Shown: piece by piece, positions 53,010 through 63,310 of the stretch
How positions within the stretch are numbered: position 1 is the first letter of the stretch
How the letters are laid out: each line of letters opens with the position of its first letter
From: Euptelea pleiosperma
Taxonomy: Eukaryota > Streptophyta > Magnoliopsida > Ranunculales > Eupteleaceae
Direction of reading: 5' to 3'
Length of the DNA stretch: 64,000 bases
Assembly: GCA_035048495.1 (NCBI GenBank)
Contig: CM068551.1
Location: forward strand, 12,650,248-12,714,247
Made by a program: the position numbers and the translations under genes
The notes under the pieces: generated by a model
What the model saw: only the letters and a program-made list of their open reading frames with translations
What the model was told of the DNA's origin: nothing
Databases searched by the model: none

Positions 53010-53889
53010 TAGTCATTCTTCCACCTCTTCCTCTGGTAGATGTATTTAGTCACGCTTCTTCCAGTGTCCTTAAGCACCTGATTGATTTTGCCCCTAGGTT
53101 ATGAAACCAAACTAGGGCATTACTCTTTAGGCATGCCGGAAACATCGTACACATGAGGCCGTCGAGACATGGCTAGCTCACTCTAGAACACCATGACATG
53201 TCTATAGTGAAACAGGTGATCGATGGAATCCGACATTCCATCATACAAGCCGAACCTCGCCTGAATGAAGTTCCTCGGGATCTCGGAACGTCCAAGAAAG
53301 GCGATGATCTCAACATCCTCAATGCCTCCCGTGCTGCTCTAGCTGCCATCTTCTCCTCGGGCTCTGGTCTCGTCTCCGATCTCTTTGAATCAACTCGGTC
53401 ACCTTTTCTAGCATGACCAAATTCGTATTCTTTCCTCTATGATCTGCTCGAGTAATCGACGACTGTTCTTCTCGGCCTGCCTCTTGCCCCCAAGTACGAT
53501 CATCACGACAGATTTCTTCTCGTCTATTAGAGCTCTGCGCCTTGCTCTTCTGCTCGTGGGTTGATTTTTGCCCTTCCAGGATTAGGTCTGAGAGGTTCTC
53601 TCTTTCCTCTATTTCTCAAATATATGTTGCCTTAGTCGAACATTCTCTCTTCTTACTGCTTCTACCTTTTTTCTCATGTTGTCCATTTCCGTCAACACTC
53701 TTTTGAGCATTTTCTACATCCTTGGACTCACCATCTACACTTCCTCTTCAGCCTTGGGCCTACTAACCCCTTCTTTAGACTTTGTATTCTTCGCTTTCTT
53801 TGGTGGAACCATATTGCCAAACCATCTGAAAATAACTCAGAAGAGCACACAAGTCACAACCTTCGTTTCTAATAAACGGTGCCAAAAGA
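53010..53889 (-). pseudogene. Ty3/gypsy gag fragment, broken
   Basis: On the minus strand, downstream of an LTR, a primer-binding-site-like TGGCACCGTTTATTAG lies at 53886-53871. A start MVPPKKAKNTKSKEG is at about 53810. Further on EIPRNFIQARFGLYDGMSD, then SIDHLFHYRHVMVF, matches the conserved gag capsid-like domain. Stops and shifts occur between these blocks. Similarity fades near 53010, so protease and pol are missing. The two short plus-strand frames here are shadows. Confidence 0.8.
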
Positions 53890-54493
53890 TGTAGGGAGAA
53901 ACCTCACACCTCGAAATGCACACAACGACCAAGTCAATCGTACAAAAGTCAAAGTTTAAACCTCCCTCCCGAGGCCTATATAGTTCCTTCCCGGGATAGC
54001 CAACAAACGATCCAAATACGATGTGTACTAGACCAAGAACGTTGTCTGCTGAACGGAGAGTGCCAAGAACTGAACCGAGGACGCTGAGGTATCCTGCACA
54101 ACACTCCGTTGGTGGGGATCCACCGGCAAAGCCTTTGATGCTTAAGTTAGTCTTTTTTTATCAATCAAGCCTCAGTAAGTCTTAGATCAAGATTGCGTAC
54201 CTTTCTTTACTACTGTTGCTCTTATTTATAGGGATTAGAGCCCTACGACATGTAAAGGAGCATGACTATGGTCGTACAGATCCGTACATTGGCAGTTGTC
54301 TTATGTATGACGTAGCATAGATAATGGTTTGTGGAAAATAGTACAACAGGTGGCGACTTGTCAATGATTTATATTCATTGTCTTATTCATGCTCTCGGGG
54401 TCGACTACAAGGCCGTGTAGATGTAGCTTTTCTCTTGGCTCTGTATTCGGTGTCCTTTGATCTGATCATTCATCTCGGGCTGATGCTGTGACA
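53890..54493 (-). mobile_element. 5' LTR of the gypsy fragment
   Basis: Read on the minus strand the segment starts TGTCACAGCATCAGCCC (54493) and ends CTCCCTACA (53890), about 604 bases. It contains CCCTATAAATAAGAG (TATA box, about 54240-54225) and GCTTTGCCGGTGGATCCCC, a motif common near the R-U5 part of such LTRs. A primer-binding site and gag follow on the same strand. The partner LTR is not in the window. Confidence 0.75.
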
Positions 54494-54599
54494 GTCTTCC
54501 CCAACTGTCCTTTTGACCTCAGATCCAATCTCCGGCCAGCCTCAGACAATGCTTGACACATGCCACCATCTCAATTCTCCACACCTCAGCGCCGAAAAT

Positions 54600-55019
54600 A
54601 TCCCTTATAATATGATTGACATCGATGGCTCATTAAGAGACGCATTGGGACCTTACAGAGGTATCATTCGAAGACATGATGGCACAATAATCCTTGCTTA
54701 GTTAGGTGCTCAAGCTAAAATCTCTATAACTTATCAGAGTTGTTTGTTATTTATTTATCGTGGTATGCAAATTGCAAAGGAGATAGGAATCCTAAGGGTG
54801 AAGATAGCCACAAACTCCAAAGCCATGGTTCACATTATAAGCAAGAATAAGAAACCGCCATGGCATGCAAAAAACATTTTAAAGAACATTATAAACTTGG
54901 AGGGGCAGCAAGAATCTTTTGGCCGGGATCAATCACGTCTTTTGAGAAAAGAACGTTGTGCTGATTTTCTTGCCTCCTTTTGTAATTCTATTAATGATAT
55001 TCTTCTCTCCTCCCATTGA
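54600..55019 (+). pseudogene. Type-1 RNase H domain relic
   Basis: One frame reads MIDIDGSLRDALGPYRGIIR, RRHDGTIILA-stop, then FIYRGMQIAKEIGILRVKIA, KNKKPPWHAKNILKNI and RCADFLASFCNSINDI to a stop at 55019. This is the RNase H-like (RVT_3) domain found in plant LINE-type proteins and stand-alone relatives. The first Asp is present, the usual Glu in the AELLA helix is replaced and the third acidic residue is Asn (KIATNSKA), so activity is not expected. A single in-frame stop lies at 54699. Confidence 0.8.
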
Positions 55020-55254
55020 TTTCCCTATGGCTCTTGTTGACCATCTTGCTAGGGATTCAAGGTGCACGATTTACTGTAGATTGTAATCTTTTCCTCTTTA
55101 TTAAGGTCAGGTAGGGGTTTGCCTAACCCCAGCTTAAATTTCAAAAAAGAAGGGTGCTTTGGTCATTCAACACTTACACATTTCAAATCAATCAACTCTT
55201 AGAGCTTTTAATGACTTCACATATACCTGACCTCTATCCCTCAGAAAAAAATTA

Positions 55255-55913
55255 GATGATGATTTATCATCGAATTTGATGATGAATCCAGTGTGAGCCA
55301 TGTGGCACATTATTAAAGGCCATTGACCATATGGATGTTTGGAGCAACCCTAGATGGACTAATGTAACAAAAAATAAGACTGATTCGTGATTTCTAACCT
55401 TTGGATCATAATGCTTGAAATTCACTCTTAAAAATAAAGTAAGACAAAGACTCTAAACCAATGAATTTAAATTACTAATAATGATGTCCAACTAGGATAG
55501 GGCAAAACATCCATACGGTCGTTGGCCTCTAAGTGTGTCACGTGGCTCATAATATAGCCATCATCAATGGTGTCTTAATGGTGTCAAAACTCAATGTTGG
55601 CAAAAAAAGTTAATTAATTAGAACACCGTACATAGTAATGATCACATGGTCCAAGGTCCATGGACATGCATGGTAAGGTCATTTTGTCATTGGCCAAAAA
55701 TGCAGCTCTAGCTGGGTGGTAAATAGTAATGCTAAAAATATATACGGTTAAAACAATGAAAAAGACTAATCCAATGGATAGAAATTGCTAATCAGGATGA
55801 ACTTTCGTAGGTAGGTCGATGGGCAAAACATCACGGTCAGTAGTCTCTAAAAGTGTGCCATGTGTAAGACGATGCCACAACACGTAAGGTTCAACGCACG
55901 TGACGGCTCCTAG
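55255..55913. mobile_element. Family B units with a Helitron-like CTAG end
   Basis: The first unit (about 55260-55570) has GAGCCATGTGGCACATTATT, ATGGATGTTTGGAGCAACCC and a mirrored right arm with GTGTCACGTGGCTC. The second (about 55700-55875) keeps the right half. The segment then reads CACGTAAGGTTCAACGCACG, TGACGGCTCCTAG with CTAG at 55910-55913, a decayed version of the hairpin-CTAG end at 47140-47168. Confidence 0.5.
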
Positions 55914-56836
55914 TGGCTTTAGAATAGTATATATATGGATAGATAGATGGATTAGATTTGGAACCCGGAACCGAACCGAAACTAATGGTTCCGGTTCTGG
56001 GTAGTTAGATTTGGACTAAAAATCGATAAGAAACGGAACAGAACCAATAACCGGACCGATTTGTACCAGGATACTTGGAACAGGAACTGAGAAGAACCAA
56101 ACCTATCAGTTCCGGATCCATTATTTTTAGAACCGGAACCAATAAGAATTGGCAATATCAATTCCGATTCTGGGTACCTTAGAAACCGAACCAGAACCAA
56201 CCCGTTGACACCCCTAGGGGGACCCACCTGACACGAGTGGCCTCCTAGTAGTGGATCACAACACATGAGCTCACTTGACATGTGGGACCCACGTGATATC
56301 TAGATTCCATGATGCATCGGTCTCACTTATTCCATTCCCATCCTTGGATCCAGACCTGATCCCTGACCAATAACTCAACCCAGATTCCAGACCCATGTCA
56401 GATCAGCTTCCATTCCCTTGACATGCAACACTGTTATAATGGCCTATTATTAACTACATAACGGCTGTTATTATGTTACTTGTAAGACGGTTTTAACTTC
56501 TTTCATCTTGTTCTGCCGACGATATCTTCTTTCTTTAACACATTAGAAAATCAGTTTAATCAGTGACTTCTAGCCCTTGTTTTGAGGATTGTAATAGGAT
56601 CATTGGATTTCAGCTTTTAGCTACTCAAATCTCACTGCTAGATCACCAGTCAATCTGATTTTTGATGTTCAGACCCTCTAAGAGGTGGGCCAAACATCAA
56701 TGGGCTCAAAAGAATGCTTTACGTGGCATTTGGGAGCCCCAAAATCAAACTTCAAAATTCACATCATACTATCCGACAATGCGTCCACTTAAAGCCCCAT
56801 TAAGGTTTTAATGGATTGGATCCAAGTAGAACATTG
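55914..56836. other. Intergenic, repeat-like patches
   Basis: About 55960-56215 is dense in GGAACC/GGTTCC and AACCGG words of low complexity, followed by non-coding sequence. A family D-like patch (TAAGAGGTGGGCCAAACATC) lies near 56680. No gene is recognised. Confidence 0.4.
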
Positions 56837-57492
56837 TGTTGGAAAAATTCAGGTTGAAAAACTTGAAAATGTGACTAACGGGGTCACTTTGGGCATAAAC
56901 AAAAGTGGGACCCACTTATCTTTTAAAGCGGGTCCATGTTGATTTTTCATTTCCTTGGTATGGAGCATAATATGGTTGAATTATTTAACCAAGACCCTTT
57001 ATGGGTGAATGAAAAAATTGACTCCAAACTACCCTACTTGTAATATTTGCAAGTGAGTAAAGTTTGTGAAAAACTTTAGTCCCACATTGGAAAAACAACA
57101 ATATTGGAATGCAACTATATATAGAAGTTGTTCTTTCTTCTCTATTTAATCTTTTTTCGTCCCCTCTTTTAACACATAGTATTTTAATGCTTTAAACAAT
57201 TTTCTGGATTTCATAAGTTTTATTCTGTGAGAGAGTACGAACACAGTTCCAGTTTGCCAGACGTGTGGATTAAGTGCTATTTCCGCACTTTGAGATCGTT
57301 GTATCCTGGGAGACAGACGTCCAGAGACCTTTAGCACTGCAATGAGGGGACGAATTTGTCTTAAGGCTATTGTGTACAACACAAGCCTCGATCTGCCAAA
57401 CAACAGTGAGTTTTATATTTCGATTCATTCTGTTATTTTATTCTCCTCTCTTATTCTTCTTTTTTTTCTGTGAATATATCATACAGATTACA
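56837..57492 (+). mobile_element. Ty1/copia solo LTR, perfect TSD CATTG
   Basis: The 656-base element starts TGTTGGAAAAATTC and ends ACAGATTACA. CATTG flanks both sides (56832-56836 and 57493-57497). It contains TTTAGTCCCACATTGG, then a TATATATAG promoter-like word near 57115, and a downstream block with ATCCTGGGAGACAGACGT, CACTGCAATGAGGG and CTGCCAAACAACAGTGAG typical of one group of copia LTRs. No internal region follows, so it is a solo LTR. The minus-strand frame inside it is not a gene. Confidence 0.9.
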
Positions 57493-57669
57493 CATTGATG
57501 ACGGATGTCAAAAGTATGAGCTACGTGGCAGACTTTTAGAGACCACTGACTGTATGGATGTTTGGCCCATCCCTAGGTGAACCTACATATTGAAAACCAG
57601 CCTAATGAGTGATTTCAAACCTTTGGATCTTCGTTCCCCAAATAATGCTTGAATTCCACGGTCCACGGT

Positions 57670-57681
57670 CAAAAAATGAGA

Positions 57682-57731
<50 letters not shown>

Positions 57732-58568
57732 TTAAAAAAGCTGACATACCCCCCTATGACTTGGTCCATGGTCAGTTGACCAATGTTGACCCTGAGTTGA
57801 CCACAATATTTCACATTGAAAGACAAAATACCTTTGTCTTCAACCATGGAACAAGGGTTTGGATCAAAACCAAACCACCAAATCAAATGGATGTGGTGGA
57901 CGGCAAGCCAAGAGATACCAATGGGGTAGTTGTCCATCATCGGAGACCAACCCACCGGAGTCTCATGCTGGTCATCCACCACTACGGTGAAAATTTAAAA
58001 ACCCATTGGTGTCCGGAGTTTCACTTTTTTTTTTTCTTCTTTTTGAAACACCAACTTAAACAAAAAACTTCTAGGGCTGAAGTGGCATTGTAATACAAAT
58101 ATTAAGCTCTGAATCTTTTGAATCTTTTTTGGTATCTCAATTAGCATTGGGGATTCCCACTCCATATATTGATTGGATATTTTTAAACAATAATAGTTAG
58201 GAGATCATCCATTTTCAAGCTAAAATTAGTTGGGAAATACAAGCTTGAGTCTATGGTCAGACAACCCAATTGTTTTTTTAATTTTTGTCGGAGTGGTGGA
58301 TAATTGGCATGAGACTCCGGTCATTTGATTTGGCTTGCCATACACCACAGCCATTTGATTTGGGGGTTTGGTTTTGGTCCAAACCCTTGTTCCAAGGTTG
58401 AAGACAATGGTATTTCTGTCTTTTAATGTAAAATAAGCTGGTCAACTCGGGTCAACATTGGTCAACTGACCTTGGACCAAGTCATAGGGGGGTATGTCAG
58501 CTTTTTCAAAGTGTGGCGGGGTATGTCAAATTTCAAAGATAACATAGGGGCTATGTCAAAAATTCCCT
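57670..58568. mobile_element. Long-arm foldback element nested in family B
   Basis: The arms are about 290 bases (about 57700-58002 and 58278-58565) and share in inverted order AGCTGACATACCCCCCTATG, TTGGTCCA, ACAAGGGTTTGGA, AACCACCAAATCAAATGG, GGAGTCTCATGC and ATCCACCAC. The spacer is about 275 bases. It encodes nothing recognisable; the open frames on both strands are arm sequence. A poly-C tract marks the left end. Confidence 0.75.
57685..57731 (+). repeat. C32 homopolymer followed by (AC)n
   Basis: There are 32 consecutive C (57685-57716), then about seven AC repeats. The matching place in the right arm of the element is only CCGCCACAC-like, so the tract has expanded in the left arm. Length is likely to be unreliable. 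Confidence 0.9.
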
Positions 58569-58789
58569 TCTTAGAAATCACTAATCAGACTAATTTTTGT
58601 TATGTATGTCCACAAAGGGTTGGGCCAAACATCCATATGGTCAGCAGTCTTTAAGAGTGGCATGTGTTTCATCATCAAAGTTTCACTTGATTGGATCCAT
58701 ACCTGATTTAAGCTATCTATATCTATGTATCTATACTAAAGCGGAAGCATGCAAAATCCTTCATCTCTCATTAACGGGGTGGTCTAATC

Positions 58790-58895
58790 CAAGGTTTAAA
58801 AAATGGCCGTTATAACGAAAATAACGGCCGTTGTAACGGATTCGGACGTACCCCGTTACGTTATGGACCTTTAAAACGCCCAGAAAATAACGGCC
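58790..58895. mobile_element. Family H left end next to a gene-like inverted repeat
   Basis: It begins CAAGGTTTAAAAAATGG and continues GTTATAACGAAAATAACGG, CCCCGTTACGTTATGG and AATAACGGCCGTTAAG. It then passes directly into a purine-rich unique segment at about 58896. No right terminus of this element was found within 2 kb. Confidence 0.55.
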
Positions 58896-59672
58896 GTTAA
58901 GAAAGCCCAAAAAGGAACGAAGACGCAGAGGGAGAGCTGATCTGAGAGAGAGAAAGTAGATTTCAGAGATGAGGTCGTGGCTAAGCACCGCCATGAGCGG
59001 GCCACACGGGTCGGCTGGATCCCACCGAAGGATCATTCTATCTCTGATCATTTGCTTTAGTTCTTTTCCAAACCAAGAGAGAGAGAGAGAGAGCATGGAG
59101 ATCAGAGCCAAGAGGCTCAATATAACAATCTCAGTTGCATCTGAGTGTAGAGTATGCCATGTGGAAGACTGGCAAGATTTAAACCTTAAATTATAGAAGG
59201 AAAATCTTGCCACAGTCCTCTTAAGAACAATCACCGCTAAAAAGTACCAATTGAAACACAGAGAATGGGAATCTGAAGGAGAACAAAATGAAAACTGAAA
59301 CTTGGACTGTGTACACGCTCCCACCTGACATTGAAGGAAGAGAAACCATTTCTTAAATGAAGAAGAAGAGGCCGTTTTGCAAAGGGGAGAGGAGGAGGAG
59401 GAGGAGAGATTTTAGGGGAGAGATGTGGTGGGTTGTTTACGAGAAGGAGAAGAAGTGTTTTAGGAAAAAGCAAAGACGTTTTAGGAAACAGAAGAGACGT
59501 TTCTATTGGAATCTCATGAGAGATAGAATGATCCTTCGGTGGGATCCAGCCGACACGTGTGGCCCGCTCATGGCGGTGCTTAGCCACGACCTCATCTATG
59601 AAATCTACTTTCCCTCTCTCAGATCAGCTCTCTCTCTGCGTCTTCGTCCCTTTCTGGGGCTTTCTTAATCGG
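58896..59672. repeat. About 150-bp inverted repeat with gene-like arms
   Basis: The left arm 58896-59046 and right arm about 59525-59672 are nearly perfect complements. They share GACGAAGACGCAGAG-like, GAGCTGATCTGAGAGAG, GATGAGGTCGTGGCTAAGCA, CCGCCATGAGCGGGCCACAC and GGATCCCACCGAAGGATCAT words. The spacer (about 480 bases) contains GAGAGA-rich sequence. The arm reads MRSWLSTAMSGPHGSAGSHR in the left copy, but I recognise no family. A captured gene 5' end duplicated in inverted orientation is possible. Confidence 0.75.
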
Positions 59673-60337
59673 TTTCACTGTTGGGAGAAGAGAAAGTTGC
59701 AAGTTTAGAGATGAGGTAGGAGAGCACGTGGAAGGAGGTTTGGAGAGGAGGGAGGAAAGCATAAGAAACCGGGCCACTTTTGCAATTTTTGATCTTGACA
59801 TTACCGTTACTTAGATGCATGGGTACGTGATCTTCTTCAATGTTAGCTTACGTACACAACCAACATTCCTGCATAGAAAACACTTAACCAATGATCTGCA
59901 CCATCCAATTTATGGTCCACCACTTAAAAATAAACCAAAAGACACAACAATAAGATGATCTAAACCATCCAATCATTTTGCATATATCCATCTTAAAAAA
60001 ATTCATTTTTGCAAATGTGCAACCCCCCCATTGTCACCCCTCATCAACCAATCGCCAGCTTTTGAATGGTGATGATGAACATATGGACAACTATCCACCA
60101 AAAAAGTCATATGAGCTATATGGTCCTTATGTTGGACGGTTCCGATTAAATTAACACAATTTTATCTGCAACTAATCAATACTTTATAAAAACTTACATG
60201 AATATTAAAAAAAAACCCTACACAAAAAATCGAGGGAACCGAACTTAGCCATGACACTCATGTCCCAAACACATGCAAAGCTTCGAGGATTCTTCCCAAA
60301 AACTTTAGCTTTTATCTCTTTAAGGGGATGTTTCCAC
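59673..60337. other. Intergenic, no gene
   Basis: AT-rich sequence without recognised genes or complete repeats lies between the inverted repeat and the family H element. Confidence 0.4.
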
Positions 60338-60792
60338 CAAGGTTTAAAGGAGGCCGTTTTAACGGTTAAACGGACTGGGGGCGTTACCGTTTAAGTGGCC
60401 GTTAAAACGGATTGAAACGGCCAATGGCAAAAATGGAAAAAATAGGAAAAAATAGAATTTAACAGAATTAAATGGGTTTTAACGATTTTAATGGAAAAAA
60501 ATGGAAAAATGGCGCTGAAATTCAAATTTTGAAATTTGAAAAATTAAAAAAAAAAAAAAACAGAATTTAACGGATTTTAACGGAATTAAACAGATTTAAC
60601 GGCCATTTTTTTCACAAAATTTTCAGAATTAAACGGCTGTTTAAACGATTTTAACGGCCGTTAAAACAAAAAAAACGGCCTTTTTTTCAAAACCGATAAA
60701 ACGTGTTTAAACGGTTTTAATGGAAACGGGCTTGGGGCGTTACCGATTAAACGGCCGTTAAAACCGTTTAAACGGCCATTTTTAAAACCATG
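60338..60792. mobile_element. Family H MITE, complete, TSD GTTTCCAC
   Basis: The 455-base element runs from CAAGGTTTAAAGGAGGCCG to GGCCATTTTTAAAACCATG. GTTTCCAC flanks both sides (60330-60337 and 60793-60800). The interior is built of AACGGCCGTT and CGTTTAAACGG-type words and is inverted relative to the copy at 51848-52250. The features again fit a non-autonomous hAT element. Confidence 0.88.
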
Positions 60793-60868
60793 GTTTCCAC
60801 TTCCCTATGCGCAGCCAAAGTGGAAAATAATTGTATTGGAGGTAACAATGACATCCTAATGTCATTTA

Positions 60869-61076
60869 GGGGGCGTTTGGGAACGAGAAGTAAAAGCACT
60901 GGGATGCTTTCTAATTTTTGAGAAGTAATTTCTCTGAGAAGTTAAAAGCTAAAAAATTTAAGTTAGTTTTTAACTTTTCAAAAGTTAAATATATGGAACA
61001 CATCCAAACTAACTTGTTAACTTTTTGGCTTATAAAAGTAAATAAGTTACTTATTTTTGTGTTGCCAAACGCCCCC
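60869..61076. mobile_element. Tourist-like MITE, TSD TTA
   Basis: The ends are GGGGGCGTTTGGGAAC and the complement of GGGGGCGTTTGGCAAC, flanked by TTA on both sides (60866-60868 and 61077-61079). It is 208 bases long. Inner arms share AGTTAAAA/TTTTAACT words. Structure fits PIF/Harbinger-derived MITEs. Confidence 0.82.
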
Positions 61077-61079
61077 TTA

Positions 61080-61796
61080 ATGATCCAAGAACATAAATGA
61101 TGATCCAGGTGGAACACATCAATTTTATACGCTAACAATGTGGAGGACAATTTCAACATCCTCTCCAACACCAACTGAGCAGGGGAGGACTGACATCCAA
61201 ACAGGGCTGTTTGTCATCCTCGTACCATCACACGTGTCATACATGCAAGAAGTTGGGATCCACAATTTTGATGGGTCCTCCAAACCAGAAATAGACCCAT
61301 TTGAAAGATCAGAGGTATGTTGCCCCAACCTAGTTTAATATTATGAAGAAACGCCATATCTTATTGGAGCTGAAGCTGAACCCTAAAAAGGGTGTAAAAA
61401 GCACAAAATGTGGGTCAAGCGGGAACCAATTTTTTTTACCCTTGGCAGTCAAAATACGAAGTTAAAGAGAACCTATCTGCAGTCAGTTCTGATCGACCGA
61501 ACATAACCCAGCATCCAAACATCCTGTAAAACCATCATTTCTGCAGATCGTTTTGGGACCATTTTTTTCAGAAATTTAATTCTGAATTATGAGAGCAAAT
61601 GCTTCTAATATTTTTTCCCTACTAACAAATCCCACCAAAAACAAAAAAGAGACCAAATTGAGAAAACAAGAAAAAAAGTAATAGACCATATTAACCATAT
61701 ATATAGAGCTGGTTTCCAATCCTAAGGACATGCAAAGATATACGAGCTGAGAGTGACCCACCACCTTGAAGAACACTAGGGAAGCTGGCCACACTA
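61080..61796. other. 3' flank of the DUF538 gene
   Basis: No recognised coding sequence or element. The segment nearest 61796 presumably holds the 3' UTR of the minus-strand DUF538 gene. Confidence 0.4.
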
Positions 61797-62207
61797 CTAC
61801 TGACCGGCGGCAAATGCCTCGACCGGGAAGGTCTTAGTGATGCCGGCAAGGCTCTTGAAGTGAATTTTCCCAGTGGGTGGGTTATCGACTGTTATCTCAT
61901 TAACCGGAGGCCAAAGCATGAGCTCCTTGGCCTTCACTCCCTTGAGCTTCTTAATTCGCTTCTTCTCAACATAGCCATGTATACTCGTATCGTAGCTTAC
62001 GAGCTTGCTAATCATCTTGAAATTGTGTTCCACCTTCTTCTCTTGCAGGATCCACATGTAGCCGGTGCTCTTGACGAACCCGACTTCGATCACGTTCTCG
62101 AGAGGGAGAAGGCCCATAGGGAGTCCAAACTCTTCAAGAAGAGCAGTAGCCATTTTCAGACCCTCCTCATGACCCTTCTTCACAATGCCACCCTCCTTCT
62201 CAGCCAT
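61797..62207 (-). CDS. DUF538 family protein
   Basis: This is an intact single-exon protein of 136 residues. Family blocks include the start MAEKEGGIVKKGHEEGLKMA, the LLEEFGLPMGLLPLENVIEV motif, GYMWILQEKKVEHNFKMISK, ELMLWPPVNEITVDNP and the C-terminal GKIHFKSLAGITKTFPVEAF. DUF538 proteins are plant-specific and about 130-180 residues long, with a lipocalin/BPI-like beta fold proposed. Links to stress responses have been reported, but no enzymatic activity is firmly established. No signal peptide is evident, so a cytosolic form is likely. The start codon sits about 55 bases downstream of a TATA box, supporting a short leader and active promoter. No defects seen. Confidence 0.92.
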   Translation of the reverse strand: MAEKEGGIVKKGHEEGLKMATALLEEFGLPMGLLPLENVIEVGFVKSTGYMWILQEKKVEHNFKMISKLVSYDTSIHGYVEKKRIKKLKGVKAKELMLWPPVNEITVDNPPTGKIHFKSLAGITKTFPVEAFAAGQ

Positions 62208-62261
62208 GGTTGATATCTTACTTAGTTACTTTGGGAGGAGAGGGGGTGAGGGTGGCCTTTC

Positions 62262-62268
62262 ATTTATA
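62262..62268 (-). promoter_or_regulatory. TATA box of the DUF538 gene
   Basis: TATAAAT on the minus strand, within GTATAAATGAAAG, lies 55-61 bases upstream of the start codon. A purine/pyrimidine-rich leader (CACCCCCTCTCCTCCC) lies between. Spacing predicts transcription start near 62235. Confidence 0.6.
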
Positions 62269-62728
62269 CTTGGGGAGGTAAGTGAGTAGCCAAATATATG
62301 GGACAAGTTGAATGGAGGAAACCTATAGTAAGGTGCATTGTAGTCACCGTCCCCTTTTGGTTTCTTACTTTGCACCGTCCCCCCATTTTTTTTTGTCCAA
62401 ACCCTACAAGTTGGGGCCCATTTATTATCACAAATATATAACGCCTGATCGAATGTTCCTAACCGTTCGATCGGTTTTCGTTACTGTTTGAAATTTAAAC
62501 ATCTTTAGGATCTCCGATCCAGTGGTGTGGACCCAAGGACCACTTTAACAAAGACCAACTGTAAATTAGCTATGCTTACCATGAACTTTTTTGGAGAAAA
62601 AATCAAAACACATAGCCGAAATTTTCAAAGATTTGATAAAATTCATGTATTTTATGAGTGACCATATAATATGAAATTTATTCTGACTATTGAAAAAAAT
62701 TTAGAGCAAAAATACTCTATTTTATGTC
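62269..62728. other. Upstream region of the DUF538 gene
   Basis: Contains the presumed proximal promoter and AT-rich sequence up to a family A element. No other gene recognised. Confidence 0.4.
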
Positions 62729-62946
62729 GCGTCGGGCTCTGGGGACCCCCACTTTTCTGACCCCTAGCCTCTTGGTGTTCGTGTGCTAGGCCGTGGATTT
62801 CAAGAATCCAACGGTGGTTGTCAGAGCCGAGCTGACGTCACTTTTTTCACTTTTGGGGGTGCTGACAACTGGATTCGTGAAATCCATGGCCGAGTGCACA
62901 CGAACACAAGAGGGGTCAGAAAAAAGAGGTCCTCGGAGCCTAAGCC
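62729..62946. mobile_element. Family A palindrome, copy 5
   Basis: The left arm GCGTCGGGCTCTGGGGACC, TCTTGGTGTTCGTGTGC, GATTTCAAGAATCCAACGGT is mirrored by CTGGATTCGTGAAATCCATG, GCACACGAACACAAGAGGGG and GAGGTCCTCGGAGCC. It lies about 0.5 kb upstream of the DUF538 start codon. Confidence 0.8.
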
Positions 62947-63029
62947 TTCTATGTCATATGCCAACTATGGTTCAGCGTATATGGGAATGGGCCTCGTTGA
63001 AAGTTCGGTGTGAACTCCCCACCCCTAAA

Positions 63030-63310
63030 GTCTCACGTGGCACAATTTCAGGTCCACTGACCCAATGACTATTTGGCCCACCTATTTCGGATCTACACAC
63101 CAAAAGTAAGTCTGATTGGCGATTTTTAACTATTGGATTTGCACTTATTTTCATCATGGCCTATAGATGGTTCTAAGCCCATGATGAAAAAACACAAATC
63201 CAACGGATAGAAATCACCAATCGGGATAGTTTTTGGTGTGCATGTCCACCAAAGAGTGATCCAACCATTCATGGATCATTTGACCAGGAATGTTTCACGT
63301 GGCATTTTAG
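63030..63310. mobile_element. Family B copy
   Basis: The left arm TCACGTGGCACAATTTCAGG, TCCACTGACCCAATGAC is mirrored by the right end TGTTTCACGTGGCATTTTAG. Inner pairs are GTCTGATTGGCGATTTTTAA and AAATCACCAATCGGG. Non-coding. Confidence 0.6.

Larger units (their letters stand above)
57505..58690. mobile_element. Family B element split by a foldback insertion
   Basis: The left half (about 57515-57668: GAGCTACGTGGCAGAC, CTGTATGGATGTTTGGCCCA, TGAGTGATTTCAAACC) and right half (about 58570-58690: AATCACTAATCAG, GGTTGGGCCAAACATCCATA) are the two arms of one family B unit. They are separated by about 0.9 kb of unrelated inverted-repeat DNA. Confidence 0.65.

Noticed and set aside
57602..58093. Open frames of 126 and 110 residues on opposite strands
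   Set aside because: Both lie in the arms of a foldback element and include the poly-C tract.
58761..59587. 187- and 116-residue minus-strand frames and a plus-strand frame
   Set aside because: They span the inverted repeat and a family H end. Arms read open by composition but match no recognised protein family; kept as a repeat.
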